A stretch of DNA of 64,000 nucleotides from positions 1 through 64,000 of the forward strand of contig NZ_JAHDTF010000013.1 in the NCBI RefSeq assembly GCF_018531465.1. The letters run 5' to 3'. A model generated the notes under the pieces. That model saw only the letters and a list, made by a program, of their open reading frames with translations. It searched no databases and had not been told where the DNA came from. Origin of the DNA: Sphaerisporangium fuscum (lineage in GTDB: Bacteria; Actinomycetota; Actinomycetes; Streptosporangiales; Streptosporangiaceae). Both the position numbers and the translations under genes were made by a program. Positions 24,919 through 33,454 of this stretch are shown here, in pieces (position 1 is the stretch's first letter; every line of letters begins with the position of its first letter).

Positions 24919-27900
24919 ATGAGACCAACGCAGATGGCGTTACGGCTGCTCTCCGTGACGCTCGCGACCATGCTGGCCGTCACGGGACTGACGGCCGCAC
25001 CCGCCTCCGCCTCCGGCCCCGCCCCCGCCCCGGGCGGAACGACGGGCACCGCCAAGCGCGCCACGGCCGCCGCCGTCGGCACCGTCAACCTCGCGGCCGG
25101 CAGACCGGTCACCGCCGGCAGCACCAACAACGGCTACCCGGCCTCCAACGCCACCGACGGCAACCAGGCCAGCTACTGGGAGAGCGCCAACAACTCCTTC
25201 CCCCAGTGGATCCAGGTCGACCTCGGCTCCACCGCCACCGGCGTCGGCCGGGTCGTGCTGAAACTGCCCACCGGCTGGGAGCGGCGCACACAGACCCTGT
25301 CCATCCAGGGAAGCACCGACGGATCCACCTTCTCGACGCTCTCCGGCTCCGCCGGGCGGGTGTTCGACCCGGGCGTGGCCAACACCGTCACCGTCGACTT
25401 CACCGCCACGAGCACCCGCTACGTCCGGGTGAACATCACGGCCAACACCGGGTGGCCCGCCGGCCAGGTCTCCGAACTGGAGGTGTACGGCGACGACCCC
25501 GGTTCGGGACCTGATCCCGGGACCAACCTCGCCCTCGGCAAGGAGGTCGCCGAATCCGGCCACGTGTACACCTTCGCCGCCGCCAACGCCGTCGACGGCG
25601 ACCTCAACACCTACTGGGAGGCCAACTCCGGGGCGTTCCCCAACACCCTGACGGTGAAGCTGGGCGCGAACGTCGCCACCTCCCAGGTCACGCTCAAGCT
25701 GAACCCCTCCGGCGCCTGGGGCACCCGCACCCAGAACATCGAGATCCAGGGCCGCGAGCAGAGCTCCTCGTCGTACACCACCCTGAAGCCGGCCGCCGAC
25801 TACACCTTCGACCCGGCCACCGGCAACAGCGTGAACATCCCCGTCTTCGCCTCGGTCGCCGACATGCGGCTGAAGTTCAACTCCAACACCGGCGCGCCCG
25901 GCGGCCAGGTGGCCGAGTTCCAGGTGTTCGGCACCGCCGCCCCGAACCCCGACCTCGTCGTCACCGCCGCGTCCTGGACGCCCGCCTCCCCCGTCGAGAC
26001 CGACGCGATCACCCTGTCGGCGACGGTGAAGAACCAGGGCAACGCCGGCTCCGCCGCCAGCAAGGTCGGCCTGTACCTGGGTGACACCAAGGTCGGCACC
26101 GCCGACGTCGGCGCGCTGGCGGCCGGGGCGTCGGCCACCGTGTCGGCGAACATCGGGCCGCGCGCCGCCGGCACCTACCAGGTCACCGCCAAGGCCGACG
26201 AGGCCGGCACCGTCGTCGAGCGGAACGAGTCCAACAACTCCTTCACCGCCCCCGGCTCCCTGACCGTCCGGCCGGTGGACAGCTCCGACCTCGTCCCCGT
26301 GCCCGCCTGGAGCCCCGGCAACCCGGCCGGCGGCGCGAACGTCACCTTCACCGTCGCGCTCAGGAACCAGGGCAACGTGGCCTCCGCGAGCGGCGCCCAC
26401 GCCATCACCCTGACGGTGCTGAACGACAGCGGCGGCACCGTCAAGACACTGACCGGCACCTACAACGGCGCCATCGCCGCCGGCGCCACCACCTCCCCCG
26501 TCAGCCTCGGCACCTGGACCGCCGCCAACGGCCGATACACCGTGCGGGCCGTGGTCGCCGACGACGGCAACGAACTGCCCGTCAAGCGGGCCAACAACAC
26601 CCTCGACCAGTCACTGTTCGTCGGCCGCGGCGCCAACATGCCGTACGACCACTACGAGGCCGAGGACGCCGTCACCGGCGGCGGCGCGGCGGTCGTCGGC
26701 CCCAGCCGCGACATCGGCACCCTGGCCGGCGAGGCCTCGGGCCGCAGGGCGGTCACGCTGAACGGTACCGGCGCCTACGTGGAGTTCACCACCAAGGCCG
26801 CCACCAACACCCTGGTCACCCGCTTCTCGATCCCCGACGCGCCGGGCGGCGGCGGCATCACCTCCACGGTGAACGTCTACGTCAACGGCCAGTTCCACAA
26901 GACGCTCAACCTGACCTCCAAGTACATGTGGCTGTACGGCGCGGAGGCGAGCCCCAACAACTCGCCCGGAAACGGCTCCCCGCGGCACATCTACGACGAG
27001 GCCAACCTCATGCTCAACCAGAGCTACCCGGCCGGCACGAAGATCAGGCTGCAGAAGGACGCCGCCAACTCCAGCACCTACGCGATCGACTTCGTCGACA
27101 CCGAGCAGGTGGCCCCGGTCGCCAACCCCGACCCCGCCAAGTACGTCGTACCGGCCGGCTTCGGCCAGCAGGACGTCGCGGCGGCCCTCGACAAGGCCCG
27201 GATGGAGGCCGGGTGGACCGGCGTCTACCTGCCCGCGGGTGACTACCAGGTCTCCTCGAAGTTCAACGTCTACGGCAAGGCCGTCAAGGTCGTCGGCGCC
27301 GGTCCCTGGTACACCAGGTTCTACGCCCCGTCCGGCCAGGAGAACACCGACATCGGCTTCGAGGTGAACTCCAGCGCCAACGGCTCGTCCTTCTCCGGGT
27401 TCGCGGTCTTCGGCAACTACACCCAGCGCAACGACGGCCCCGGCAAGGTGTTCAACCTGACCGGCGTCCGCAACATCACCATCGACGACCTCTGGATCGA
27501 GCACCAGATGTGCATGGTGTGGGCGACGAACGTCAGCAACGTGACGGTGACCGACAGCCGCATCCGCGACCTGTTCGCCGACGGCATCAACTTCACCAAC
27601 AACAGCAGGAACAACACCGTGCGCAACGTCGAGGCGCGCTCGACCGGGGACGACTCGTTCGCCCTGTTCAACGCGGTCGACATCGCCCAGGGCGACGTGA
27701 CCGGGAACGTCTTCGAGAACCTCTCGGTCATGACCCCCTGGCGGGCCGCCGGCATCGCGGTCTACGGCGGGTACGACAACGTGTTCCGCAACATCTACAT
27801 CGCCGACACGCTCACCTACTCGGGGGTGACGATCAGCTCGCTCGACTTCGGCTACCCCTTCCGGGGCTTCGGCACCACGCCGACGAGGTTCGAGAACATC

Positions 27901-28296
27901 TCGATCGTCAGGTCCGGCGGCCACTTCTGGGGCCAGCAGACCTTCCCGGGCATGTGGCTCTTCTCGGCCTCCAAGGAGTTCCGCGGCATCCGGATCAGCG
28001 ACGTGGACATCGTCGACCCGACCTACTCCGGGATCATGTTCCAGACGAAGTACAGCAGCAACCAGCCGGAGAACCCGATCACGGACACCGTTCTCACCAA
28101 CGTCACCATCTCGGGCGCCCGCAGGAGCGGTGACGCCTTCGACGCCAAGTCCGGCTTCGGGATCTGGGTGAACGAGATGCCCGAACAGGGCCAGGGACCG
28201 GCCGTCGGCTCGGCGACCTTCACCAACCTGACCCTGACCAACAACTACCAGGACATCAAGAACACCACCACGACCTTCACCATCAACCGCAACTAG
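24919..28296 (+). CDS. Secreted multidomain GH87 alpha-1,3-glucanase / mycodextranase
   Basis: 1125 residues from the ATG at 24919. Order: signal peptide (1-33); two discoidin/F5-F8-type C carbohydrate-binding domains (about 55-194 and 202-339, each with NATDGNQASYWES/NAVDGDLNTYWEA signatures); two CARDB-like spacer domains (344-450, 455-570; PDLVVTAASW, NQGNAGSAASKVGLY); a CBM35-like domain (575-732; DHYEAEDA); and a C-terminal right-handed parallel beta-helix (738-1125) of GH87 type. Acidic residues D888 (FADGINF) and D911/D912 (TGDDSFALF) fit the catalytic Asp cluster of GH87. It would cut fungal or bacterial alpha-1,3(-1,4)-glucan (mutan, nigeran) outside the cell; fragments then enter by the importer encoded across the regulator. 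Confidence 0.88.
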   Translation: MRPTQMALRLLSVTLATMLAVTGLTAAPASASGPAPAPGGTTGTAKRATAAAVGTVNLAAGRPVTAGSTNNGYPASNATDGNQASYWESANNSFPQWIQVDLGSTATGVGRVVLKLPTGWERRTQTLSIQGSTDGSTFSTLSGSAGRVFDPGVANTVTVDFTATSTRYVRVNITANTGWPAGQVSELEVYGDDPGSGPDPGTNLALGKEVAESGHVYTFAAANAVDGDLNTYWEANSGAFPNTLTVKLGANVATSQVTLKLNPSGAWGTRTQNIEIQGREQSSSSYTTLKPAADYTFDPATGNSVNIPVFASVADMRLKFNSNTGAPGGQVAEFQVFGTAAPNPDLVVTAASWTPASPVETDAITLSATVKNQGNAGSAASKVGLYLGDTKVGTADVGALAAGASATVSANIGPRAAGTYQVTAKADEAGTVVERNESNNSFTAPGSLTVRPVDSSDLVPVPAWSPGNPAGGANVTFTVALRNQGNVASASGAHAITLTVLNDSGGTVKTLTGTYNGAIAAGATTSPVSLGTWTAANGRYTVRAVVADDGNELPVKRANNTLDQSLFVGRGANMPYDHYEAEDAVTGGGAAVVGPSRDIGTLAGEASGRRAVTLNGTGAYVEFTTKAATNTLVTRFSIPDAPGGGGITSTVNVYVNGQFHKTLNLTSKYMWLYGAEASPNNSPGNGSPRHIYDEANLMLNQSYPAGTKIRLQKDAANSSTYAIDFVDTEQVAPVANPDPAKYVVPAGFGQQDVAAALDKARMEAGWTGVYLPAGDYQVSSKFNVYGKAVKVVGAGPWYTRFYAPSGQENTDIGFEVNSSANGSSFSGFAVFGNYTQRNDGPGKVFNLTGVRNITIDDLWIEHQMCMVWATNVSNVTVTDSRIRDLFADGINFTNNSRNNTVRNVEARSTGDDSFALFNAVDIAQGDVTGNVFENLSVMTPWRAAGIAVYGGYDNVFRNIYIADTLTYSGVTISSLDFGYPFRGFGTTPTRFENISIVRSGGHFWGQQTFPGMWLFSASKEFRGIRISDVDIVDPTYSGIMFQTKYSSNQPENPITDTVLTNVTISGARRSGDAFDAKSGFGIWVNEMPEQGQGPAVGSATFTNLTLTNNYQDIKNTTTTFTINRN

Positions 28297-28302
28297 GACG
28301 TC

Positions 28303-28384
28303 GTGCCCGGCGGGTGGAGGACGCCCCTCGCCGGGCACGGCCGCTCGCACCCCGGTGGCGTGGGCACCCCACGCCACCGGGGTG
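28303..28384. terminator. Two consecutive hairpins between convergent GH87 and HIT genes
   Basis: First hairpin: 10-bp arms 28303-28312 / 28329-28338. Second: perfect 16-bp arms 28348-28363 / 28369-28384 with a 5-nt loop. Their position in a tail-to-tail gap fits a bidirectional terminator pair. Confidence 0.7.
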
Positions 28385-28390
28385 CTGACG

Positions 28391-28936
28391 TCAGGAGGCG
28401 GGCCAGGCGTCCGCGAGGAGCTCGCGGGTGTCCTGCAGCAGCTGCGGCAGCACCTTGGTGTGGCCCACCACCGGCATGAAGTTGGTGTCGCCTCCCCAGC
28501 GGGGCACGATGTGCTGGTGCAGGTGCGCGGCGATGCCCGCCCCGGCGACGTGGCCGAGGTTCATGCCGACGTTGAACCCCTGCGCGCCGCTCGCCTTGCG
28601 CAGCGACACGATCGCGCGCTTGGTGAAGTCGGCCAGCTCCACCGTCTCGGCCTCGTCCAGGTCGGTGTAGTCGGCGACGTGACGGTACGGGCAGACCATC
28701 AGGTGGCCGGAGTTGTACGGGTACAGGTTGAGCACGGCGAAGACCGAGGAGCCCCGGGCCACGATCAGCCCGTCCTGATCGCTCATCTTGGGGATCTCGC
28801 AGAACGGGCACCCGTCACCCGGGCCCGACCCCGTCGGCTTGTTCTCCCCCTTGATGTACGCCATGCGATGCGGGGTCCATAGACGCTGGAAGTTGTCTGG
28901 CTCTCCGGCACCGGGCTGCTCAATCGACTCCTGCAT
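28391..28936 (-). CDS. HIT-family hydrolase / Ap4A phosphorylase-like protein
   Basis: 181 residues from the ATG at 28936 (an ATG four codons upstream is also possible; neither has a clear ribosome site). Conserved start WTPHRMAYIKGE, a CPFCEIP zinc-type Cys pair, NLYPYNSGHLMVCPYRHVADY, GFNVGMNLGHVAGAGI and the histidine triad HLHQHIVPRWGGDTNFMPV. This is the actinobacterial HIT protein normally encoded between thrS and pgsA; the mycobacterial orthologue handles diadenosine tetraphosphate. thrS lies 121 bp upstream on the same strand. Confidence 0.9.
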   Translation of the reverse strand: MQESIEQPGAGEPDNFQRLWTPHRMAYIKGENKPTGSGPGDGCPFCEIPKMSDQDGLIVARGSSVFAVLNLYPYNSGHLMVCPYRHVADYTDLDEAETVELADFTKRAIVSLRKASGAQGFNVGMNLGHVAGAGIAAHLHQHIVPRWGGDTNFMPVVGHTKVLPQLLQDTRELLADAWPAS

Positions 28937-29057
28937 GCCTTGCAGCATAGGACGGGCCGCGTGCTTCCCGCCCCCCGGGCACCGCCCCAGACGGGGGAAG
29001 GCCGGTCCCCGCGCCTCACGGGAACCGGCCTCCACGCACGGGCCGGGGCGCCGCCCC

Positions 29058-31025
29058 TCAGACCTGGACGCGCCGCTCGACGGCGTCGACGATCTCGGCG
29101 ATGGCCTCGTCGACCGGGACGCCGTTCTTCTGCTCGCCGCTGCGGTAGCGGAACGACACCGCGCCGGCCGCGATGTCGTCGTCGCCCGCCAGCAGCATGA
29201 ACGGCACCTTGGACTTCTGCGCGTTACGGATCTTCTTCTGCATGCGGTCGGAGGAGGCGTCGACCTCCACCCGGATGCCTCGCTCACGCAGCCTCTTGGC
29301 GACGTCGGCGAGGTAGGGCACGTGGGTCTCGCCGATCGGGATGCCGACCACCTGCACGGGCGCGAGCCACGGAGGGAACGCGCCGGCGTAGTGCTCGACC
29401 AGGACGCCGAAGAACCGCTCGATCGACCCGAACAGCGCCCGGTGGATCATGACGGGCCGCTGCCTGGCGCCGTCGGAGGCCTGGTATTCGAGCTCGAAGC
29501 GCTGCGGCAGGTTGAAGTCGAGCTGGATGGTGGACATCTGCCAGGAGCGGCCGATGGCGTCGCGCGCCTGCACCGAGATCTTCGGGCCGTAGAACGCCGC
29601 GCCGCCGGGGTCGAGCACCAGCTCGAGGTTCTCGGACTCGGCGACCTCGCGCAGCGTCTGGGTGGCCTCCTCCCAGTCCTCGTCGGTGCCGACGAACTTC
29701 ACCGGGTCCTTGGTGGACAGCTCCAGGTAGAAGTCGTTGAGGCCGTAGTCGCGCAGCAGGTCGAGCACGAAGCGCAGCAGCGAGGTCAGCTCGTCGCGCA
29801 TCTGCTCGCGGGTGCAGTAGATGTGCGCGTCGTCCTGGGTGAGGCCGCGGACGCGGGTCAGGCCGTGGACCACGCCGGACTTCTCGTAGCGGTACACCGT
29901 GCCGAACTCGAACAGCCGCAGCGGCAGCTCGCGGTAGGACCGCCCGCGCGCCCTGAAGATCAGGTTGTGCATCGGGCAGTTCATGGGCTTGAGGTAGTAG
30001 CGGGCGCCCTCGAGCTCCATGGGCGGGAACATGCCGTCGGCGTACCAGTCGAGGTGGCCGGAGATCTTGTAGAGGTTCTCCTTGGTGATGTGCGGGGTGT
30101 TGACGAAGGAGTACCCCGCCTCCTCGTGCCGCTTGCGGGAGTAGTCCTCCATCAGCTTGCGGATCACGCCGCCCTTGGGGTGGAAGACCGGCAGGCCCGA
30201 GCCGAGCTCGTCGGGGAAGGAGAACAGGTCGAGCTCGGCGCCCAGCTTGCGGTGGTCGCGCTTCTCGGCCTCCTCCAGCATGTGGAGGTACTCGTCCTGC
30301 TTCTCGCGGGACTCCCAGGCGGTGCCGTAGATGCGCTGGAGCTGGGGGTTCTTCTCGCTGCCCCGCCAGTAGGCGCCGCCGGAGCGCATCAGCTTGAACG
30401 CGGGGATCACGCGGGTCGAGGGCAGGTGGGGACCCCGGCAGAGGTCCTTCCAGCACAGCTCGCCCGACTTGGGGTCGAGGTTGTCGTAGATGGTGAGCTG
30501 GCCACCGCCCACCTCGACGCTCTCCTCGTCGGCGGCGCCGCCCTTGAGCCCGATGAGCTCCAGCTTGTACGGCTCGGCGGCGAGCTCCTCGCGGGCGTCG
30601 TCGTCGGAGACCGGGCGCCGCTGGAACAGCTGCCCCTGCTTGACGATCTCGCGCATGCGCTTCTCGACGCGCTTGAGGTCGTCGGGGGTGAAGGGATCCT
30701 TGACGTCGAAGTCGTAGTAGAAGCCGTTCTCGACCGGCGGGCCGATGCCGAGCCTGGCCTCGGGGAAGATCTCCTGGACGGCCTGCGCCATCACGTGGGC
30801 GGTGGAGTGGCGCAGGATGGCCCGGCCCTCCTCGCTGTCGATCGCGACCGGCTCGACGACGTCGCCGTCGGCGACCGCGGCCGCGAGGTCGCGCAGCTCG
30901 CCGTTGATCCTGGCGGCGATCACCGTGCGGCCGTCCGCCTCGAGCGCCTCACCCGCCGTCGTGCCGCCCGCCACCACACGCTCGGCTCCGGCGAGGGTGA
31001 TGCGTATTTCGAGGGCGGCAGACAC
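29058..31025 (-). CDS. thrS: Threonyl-tRNA synthetase
   Basis: Charges tRNA-Thr. 655 residues from a GTG at 31025 with GGAG 6 nt upstream. Domains in order: TGS-like N-terminus; editing domain with [10 protein letters not shown] and the [16 protein letters not shown] segment; class II core with [10 protein letters not shown], the [38 protein letters not shown] motif-2 region, and [24 protein letters not shown] (motif 3); C-terminal anticodon-binding domain ending in [15 protein letters not shown]. All elements of an active enzyme are visible. No T-box leader could be recognised in the 51 bp upstream. Confidence 0.97.
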   Translation of the reverse strand: MSAALEIRITLAGAERVVAGGTTAGEALEADGRTVIAARINGELRDLAAAVADGDVVEPVAIDSEEGRAILRHSTAHVMAQAVQEIFPEARLGIGPPVENGFYYDFDVKDPFTPDDLKRVEKRMREIVKQGQLFQRRPVSDDDAREELAAEPYKLELIGLKGGAADEESVEVGGGQLTIYDNLDPKSGELCWKDLCRGPHLPSTRVIPAFKLMRSGGAYWRGSEKNPQLQRIYGTAWESREKQDEYLHMLEEAEKRDHRKLGAELDLFSFPDELGSGLPVFHPKGGVIRKLMEDYSRKRHEEAGYSFVNTPHITKENLYKISGHLDWYADGMFPPMELEGARYYLKPMNCPMHNLIFRARGRSYRELPLRLFEFGTVYRYEKSGVVHGLTRVRGLTQDDAHIYCTREQMRDELTSLLRFVLDLLRDYGLNDFYLELSTKDPVKFVGTDEDWEEATQTLREVAESENLELVLDPGGAAFYGPKISVQARDAIGRSWQMSTIQLDFNLPQRFELEYQASDGARQRPVMIHRALFGSIERFFGVLVEHYAGAFPPWLAPVQVVGIPIGETHVPYLADVAKRLRERGIRVEVDASSDRMQKKIRNAQKSKVPFMLLAGDDDIAAGAVSFRYRSGEQKNGVPVDEAIAEIVDAVERRVQV

Positions 31026-31076
31026 GATTGCTCCAAGGATCTGGTGGATTCGGTTTCTTCGCTGTCCTGCCCGATG

Positions 31077-32378
31077 CTACCGGGAACCGTCGGCGAATAT
31101 CGCCGTCACCCGGAGCGGGACGCCGGGGCCGGGATCGGTGACGGTGGTGGTGCCGCGATCGTGCCGCACGGCGATCCGGCGCCCGCCGACCGGTATGCCG
31201 GAGACCTCCAGCCGGTCGATGCCGGGCGGCAGCGCGGGTTCCACGGTCACCTCGCCGGAGGGGGCGTCGGGACGGACGCCGAGCAGCCCCTCGACGACCT
31301 GGCCGACCAGGGTGAAGGCGACCTCCGGATAGTCGCCGTTGCGGCCTCCGGCGACGTGCGGCAGGTCGCGCGCGGCGAAGATCTCGCGCATCCACTTCCA
31401 GGCGGTCGCGGGGCGGCCGTTCCGGAAGAAGAGGTCGGGGAGGTAGGTGAGCGCCTCGATGTTCGGGGGCCTGCCGGGGCCGGAGGCCTGCGCGTCGACG
31501 TAGTCCAGGTACGCCTCGTTGCGGGGGCCGGCGGGCATGATGCCCTTGAGCGGCATGAAGAAGCTGTTCTCCTGTCCCCACCCGGTGACCGGGTCGCCGC
31601 CGGTGGTGTACCCCCGGATCTGCCCGGCGCCGTACCCGCCCCAGAAGCGGGCGAAGTGGTCGCGCAGCCGCCGGGCCGCCCGGTTGTACGGTTCGCCGTC
31701 CTCGCCGCGGGCCCGCGCGAGCGCGGCCATGGCCAGGTAGGCGCGGTACTGGGCCGCGATGCCGTCCCCGGCTTCGGCCAGGGGTTCGCCGTCCAGCTCG
31801 TTGTAGGTGGCGGTGCCCTGGAAGATGCCCCCGCCGGTCCCCCGGGCCACGGGGCCGCCCCCGCCGTGGAGCTCGACGAACTCGCCGGTGGCGTGGCGGT
31901 AGAACGCCCACAGGACGGGGTCCTCGACGTAGGAGCGGTCGCCCGTCCACCGGTAGGCGGCCTCGGCGGCCTCGACCAGCTCGAAGACGGCCGGGACCTC
32001 CCTGACGAAGTCGTCCGGCCCCCGGTAGTCGAGGGACAGGTACGACCCGTCGAAGTTGAACGCCCAGACGGGGTGGTAGCCGTGGTCCTTCGTCGCCGAG
32101 GCGGCGAAGCACTTGAGCATCGTCAGGTTGGCCTCGTCGAGGCCGAGCAGGTGGGCGGCGGGGAGCTGGTGGACGAAGTCGCGGGAGTAGAAGCCGCTGC
32201 GGTGGGCGTACCCGGCCCAGTAGGACGGCAGGTAGACCCCTTCTCCCGTGCCCTCCGGGCGGGTCTCGTCGGCGTCGACCGGGCCCCGGGTCCCGCCCGG
32301 GTGGGCCCAGCGCAGCGCCCGCCGCGTGGCCCACTCGAACATCTCGACGACCTCGGGGCATGACGAACTGATCTCCAT
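31077..32378 (-). CDS. Six-hairpin (alpha/alpha)6 glycoside hydrolase, family uncertain
   Basis: 433 residues from the ATG at 32378. Helical-toroid character with conserved aromatic/acid patches: YLPSYWAGYAHRSGFYSRDFVHQL, KDHGYHPVWAFNFDGSYLSLDY, GIFQGTATYNELDGEPLAEAGDG, GWGQENSFFMPLKG, and a C-terminal beta-rich part (GEVTVEPALPPGIDRLEVSGIPVGG) like that of GH65/GH78-type enzymes. It may belong with MGH1-like hydrolases, but I cannot fix the family. No signal peptide, so cytoplasmic. It follows the LacI gene by 47 bp, and a degenerate copy of the operon operator overlaps its start codon, suggesting it belongs to the alpha-galactoside regulon. Confidence 0.7.
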   Translation of the reverse strand: MEISSSCPEVVEMFEWATRRALRWAHPGGTRGPVDADETRPEGTGEGVYLPSYWAGYAHRSGFYSRDFVHQLPAAHLLGLDEANLTMLKCFAASATKDHGYHPVWAFNFDGSYLSLDYRGPDDFVREVPAVFELVEAAEAAYRWTGDRSYVEDPVLWAFYRHATGEFVELHGGGGPVARGTGGGIFQGTATYNELDGEPLAEAGDGIAAQYRAYLAMAALARARGEDGEPYNRAARRLRDHFARFWGGYGAGQIRGYTTGGDPVTGWGQENSFFMPLKGIMPAGPRNEAYLDYVDAQASGPGRPPNIEALTYLPDLFFRNGRPATAWKWMREIFAARDLPHVAGGRNGDYPEVAFTLVGQVVEGLLGVRPDAPSGEVTVEPALPPGIDRLEVSGIPVGGRRIAVRHDRGTTTVTDPGPGVPLRVTAIFADGSR

Positions 32379-32389
32379 GGACGTTCCAA
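32377..32389 (-). promoter_or_regulatory. Putative third LacI operator overlapping a start codon
   Basis: On the minus strand TTGGAACGTCCAT matches 11 of 13 positions of the head-operator core TTTGAACGTTCAT and ends on the start codon of the glycosidase gene. Degenerate, so only suggestive. Confidence 0.35.
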
Positions 32390-32425
32390 TCGGTAGGCGT
32401 GGCGCCCGCCGGGCCGCGGGACCGG

Positions 32426-33451
32426 TCAGGCGCGCGCGGGGGGCACGCTCTGCCGCAGGACCGGCTCGGCCGGGATCAGCAGGCCGGCCTCGGGGGCGGC
32501 GCCGTCCTCGACGATCTGCAGGAGGCGGCTGACCAGGGCGTCGGCGATGCGCCGCAGCGGGAGCCGCACCGTCGTGAGCGGCGGCTGGAGCAGGGTGGTG
32601 TAGGGCATGTCGTTGAACCCGGTGACGGCGAGGTCCTCGCCGATGGTCAGGCCCTCCGCCTGGGCCGCGGCGTAGACGCCGGGGGCCAGCCAGTCGTCGA
32701 CCATGACCAGCGCCGTGGGGCGCGGCCGGCGGCTCAGCAGGCCCTGGGCCACGGCCATCACCTGTTCCGGGTCGTCGACGACGGCTTCCCGGCCGGTCAG
32801 GCGGTGGCGCCGCACTCCGGCGCGGAAGCCCTCCATGCGGTGCGTCAGCCACGGGATGTCGGCGGACATGCCGAGGAACGCCAGCCGCCGGTGCCCGCGC
32901 GCGGCGAGCAGGCCGACCAGGTCGATCATCGCCTGGACCGAGTCGACGTCCACCCAGGCCTGCGGCACTCCCGGTGCCGTGCGGCCGAACACCACGAAGG
33001 GGAAGCGCTCCCGGGCGAGGTAGTCGACCCGGGGGTCGTCGCGGAGCACGTCGGACAGCAGGAAGGCGTCGGCGATGCGGGCGGCGATGACCTCCTCCAG
33101 CGCCTGCGCCTGTCCCTGGCCGGCGCGGGGCCGTACCAGCAGGATGCGGTAGCCGGCCTCGCCGGACGCCGTGACCAGGGCCTCCAGGAAGCCGCTCATC
33201 AGGGCGTTGGGGTTGGCCGGGTCGGTCTCCGGGGTGGTGTAGGCGATGACCCGCCGGGTGCCGGAGCGCAGGCTGCGGGCCGACTGGTCGGGGCGGTAGC
33301 CCATCTCCTCGATGAGCGCCGTCACCCGCTCCAGGGTCTCGGCCCGCAGCCGGTGCGGGGCGTTGAGCGCGTTGGAGACCGTCTGGCGGGACACACCGGC
33401 CGCGCGGGCGACGTCCTCGATGCTGACCCCGCGGGGCCGGTGCGCCGCCAC
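32426..33451 (-). CDS. LacI-family regulator of the alpha-galactoside operon
   Basis: 341 residues from the GTG at 33451. Helix-turn-helix VSIEDVARAAGVSRQTVSNALNAPHRLRAETLERV, hinge helix IEEMGYRPDQSARSLRSG, then the ligand core (VIAYTTPETDPANPNALMSGFLEAL, ADAFLLSD, FPFVVFGRTAPG, LTIGEDLAVTGFNDMPY, QPPLTTVRLPLRRIADALV). It begins 3 bp after the GH36 stop inside the operon it probably controls, giving feedback control: the repressor is made with its targets. The TGAACGTTCA palindromes at the operon head are the natural candidates for its sites. Confidence 0.9.
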   Translation of the reverse strand: MAAHRPRGVSIEDVARAAGVSRQTVSNALNAPHRLRAETLERVTALIEEMGYRPDQSARSLRSGTRRVIAYTTPETDPANPNALMSGFLEALVTASGEAGYRILLVRPRAGQGQAQALEEVIAARIADAFLLSDVLRDDPRVDYLARERFPFVVFGRTAPGVPQAWVDVDSVQAMIDLVGLLAARGHRRLAFLGMSADIPWLTHRMEGFRAGVRRHRLTGREAVVDDPEQVMAVAQGLLSRRPRPTALVMVDDWLAPGVYAAAQAEGLTIGEDLAVTGFNDMPYTTLLQPPLTTVRLPLRRIADALVSRLLQIVEDGAAPEAGLLIPAEPVLRQSVPPARA

Positions 33452-33454
33452 CGG

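Noticed and set aside
28788-32363. A 1191-codon plus-strand frame opposite thrS and the six-hairpin glycosidase
   Set aside because: No domain, low complexity, fully covered by minus-strand genes with clear homology.
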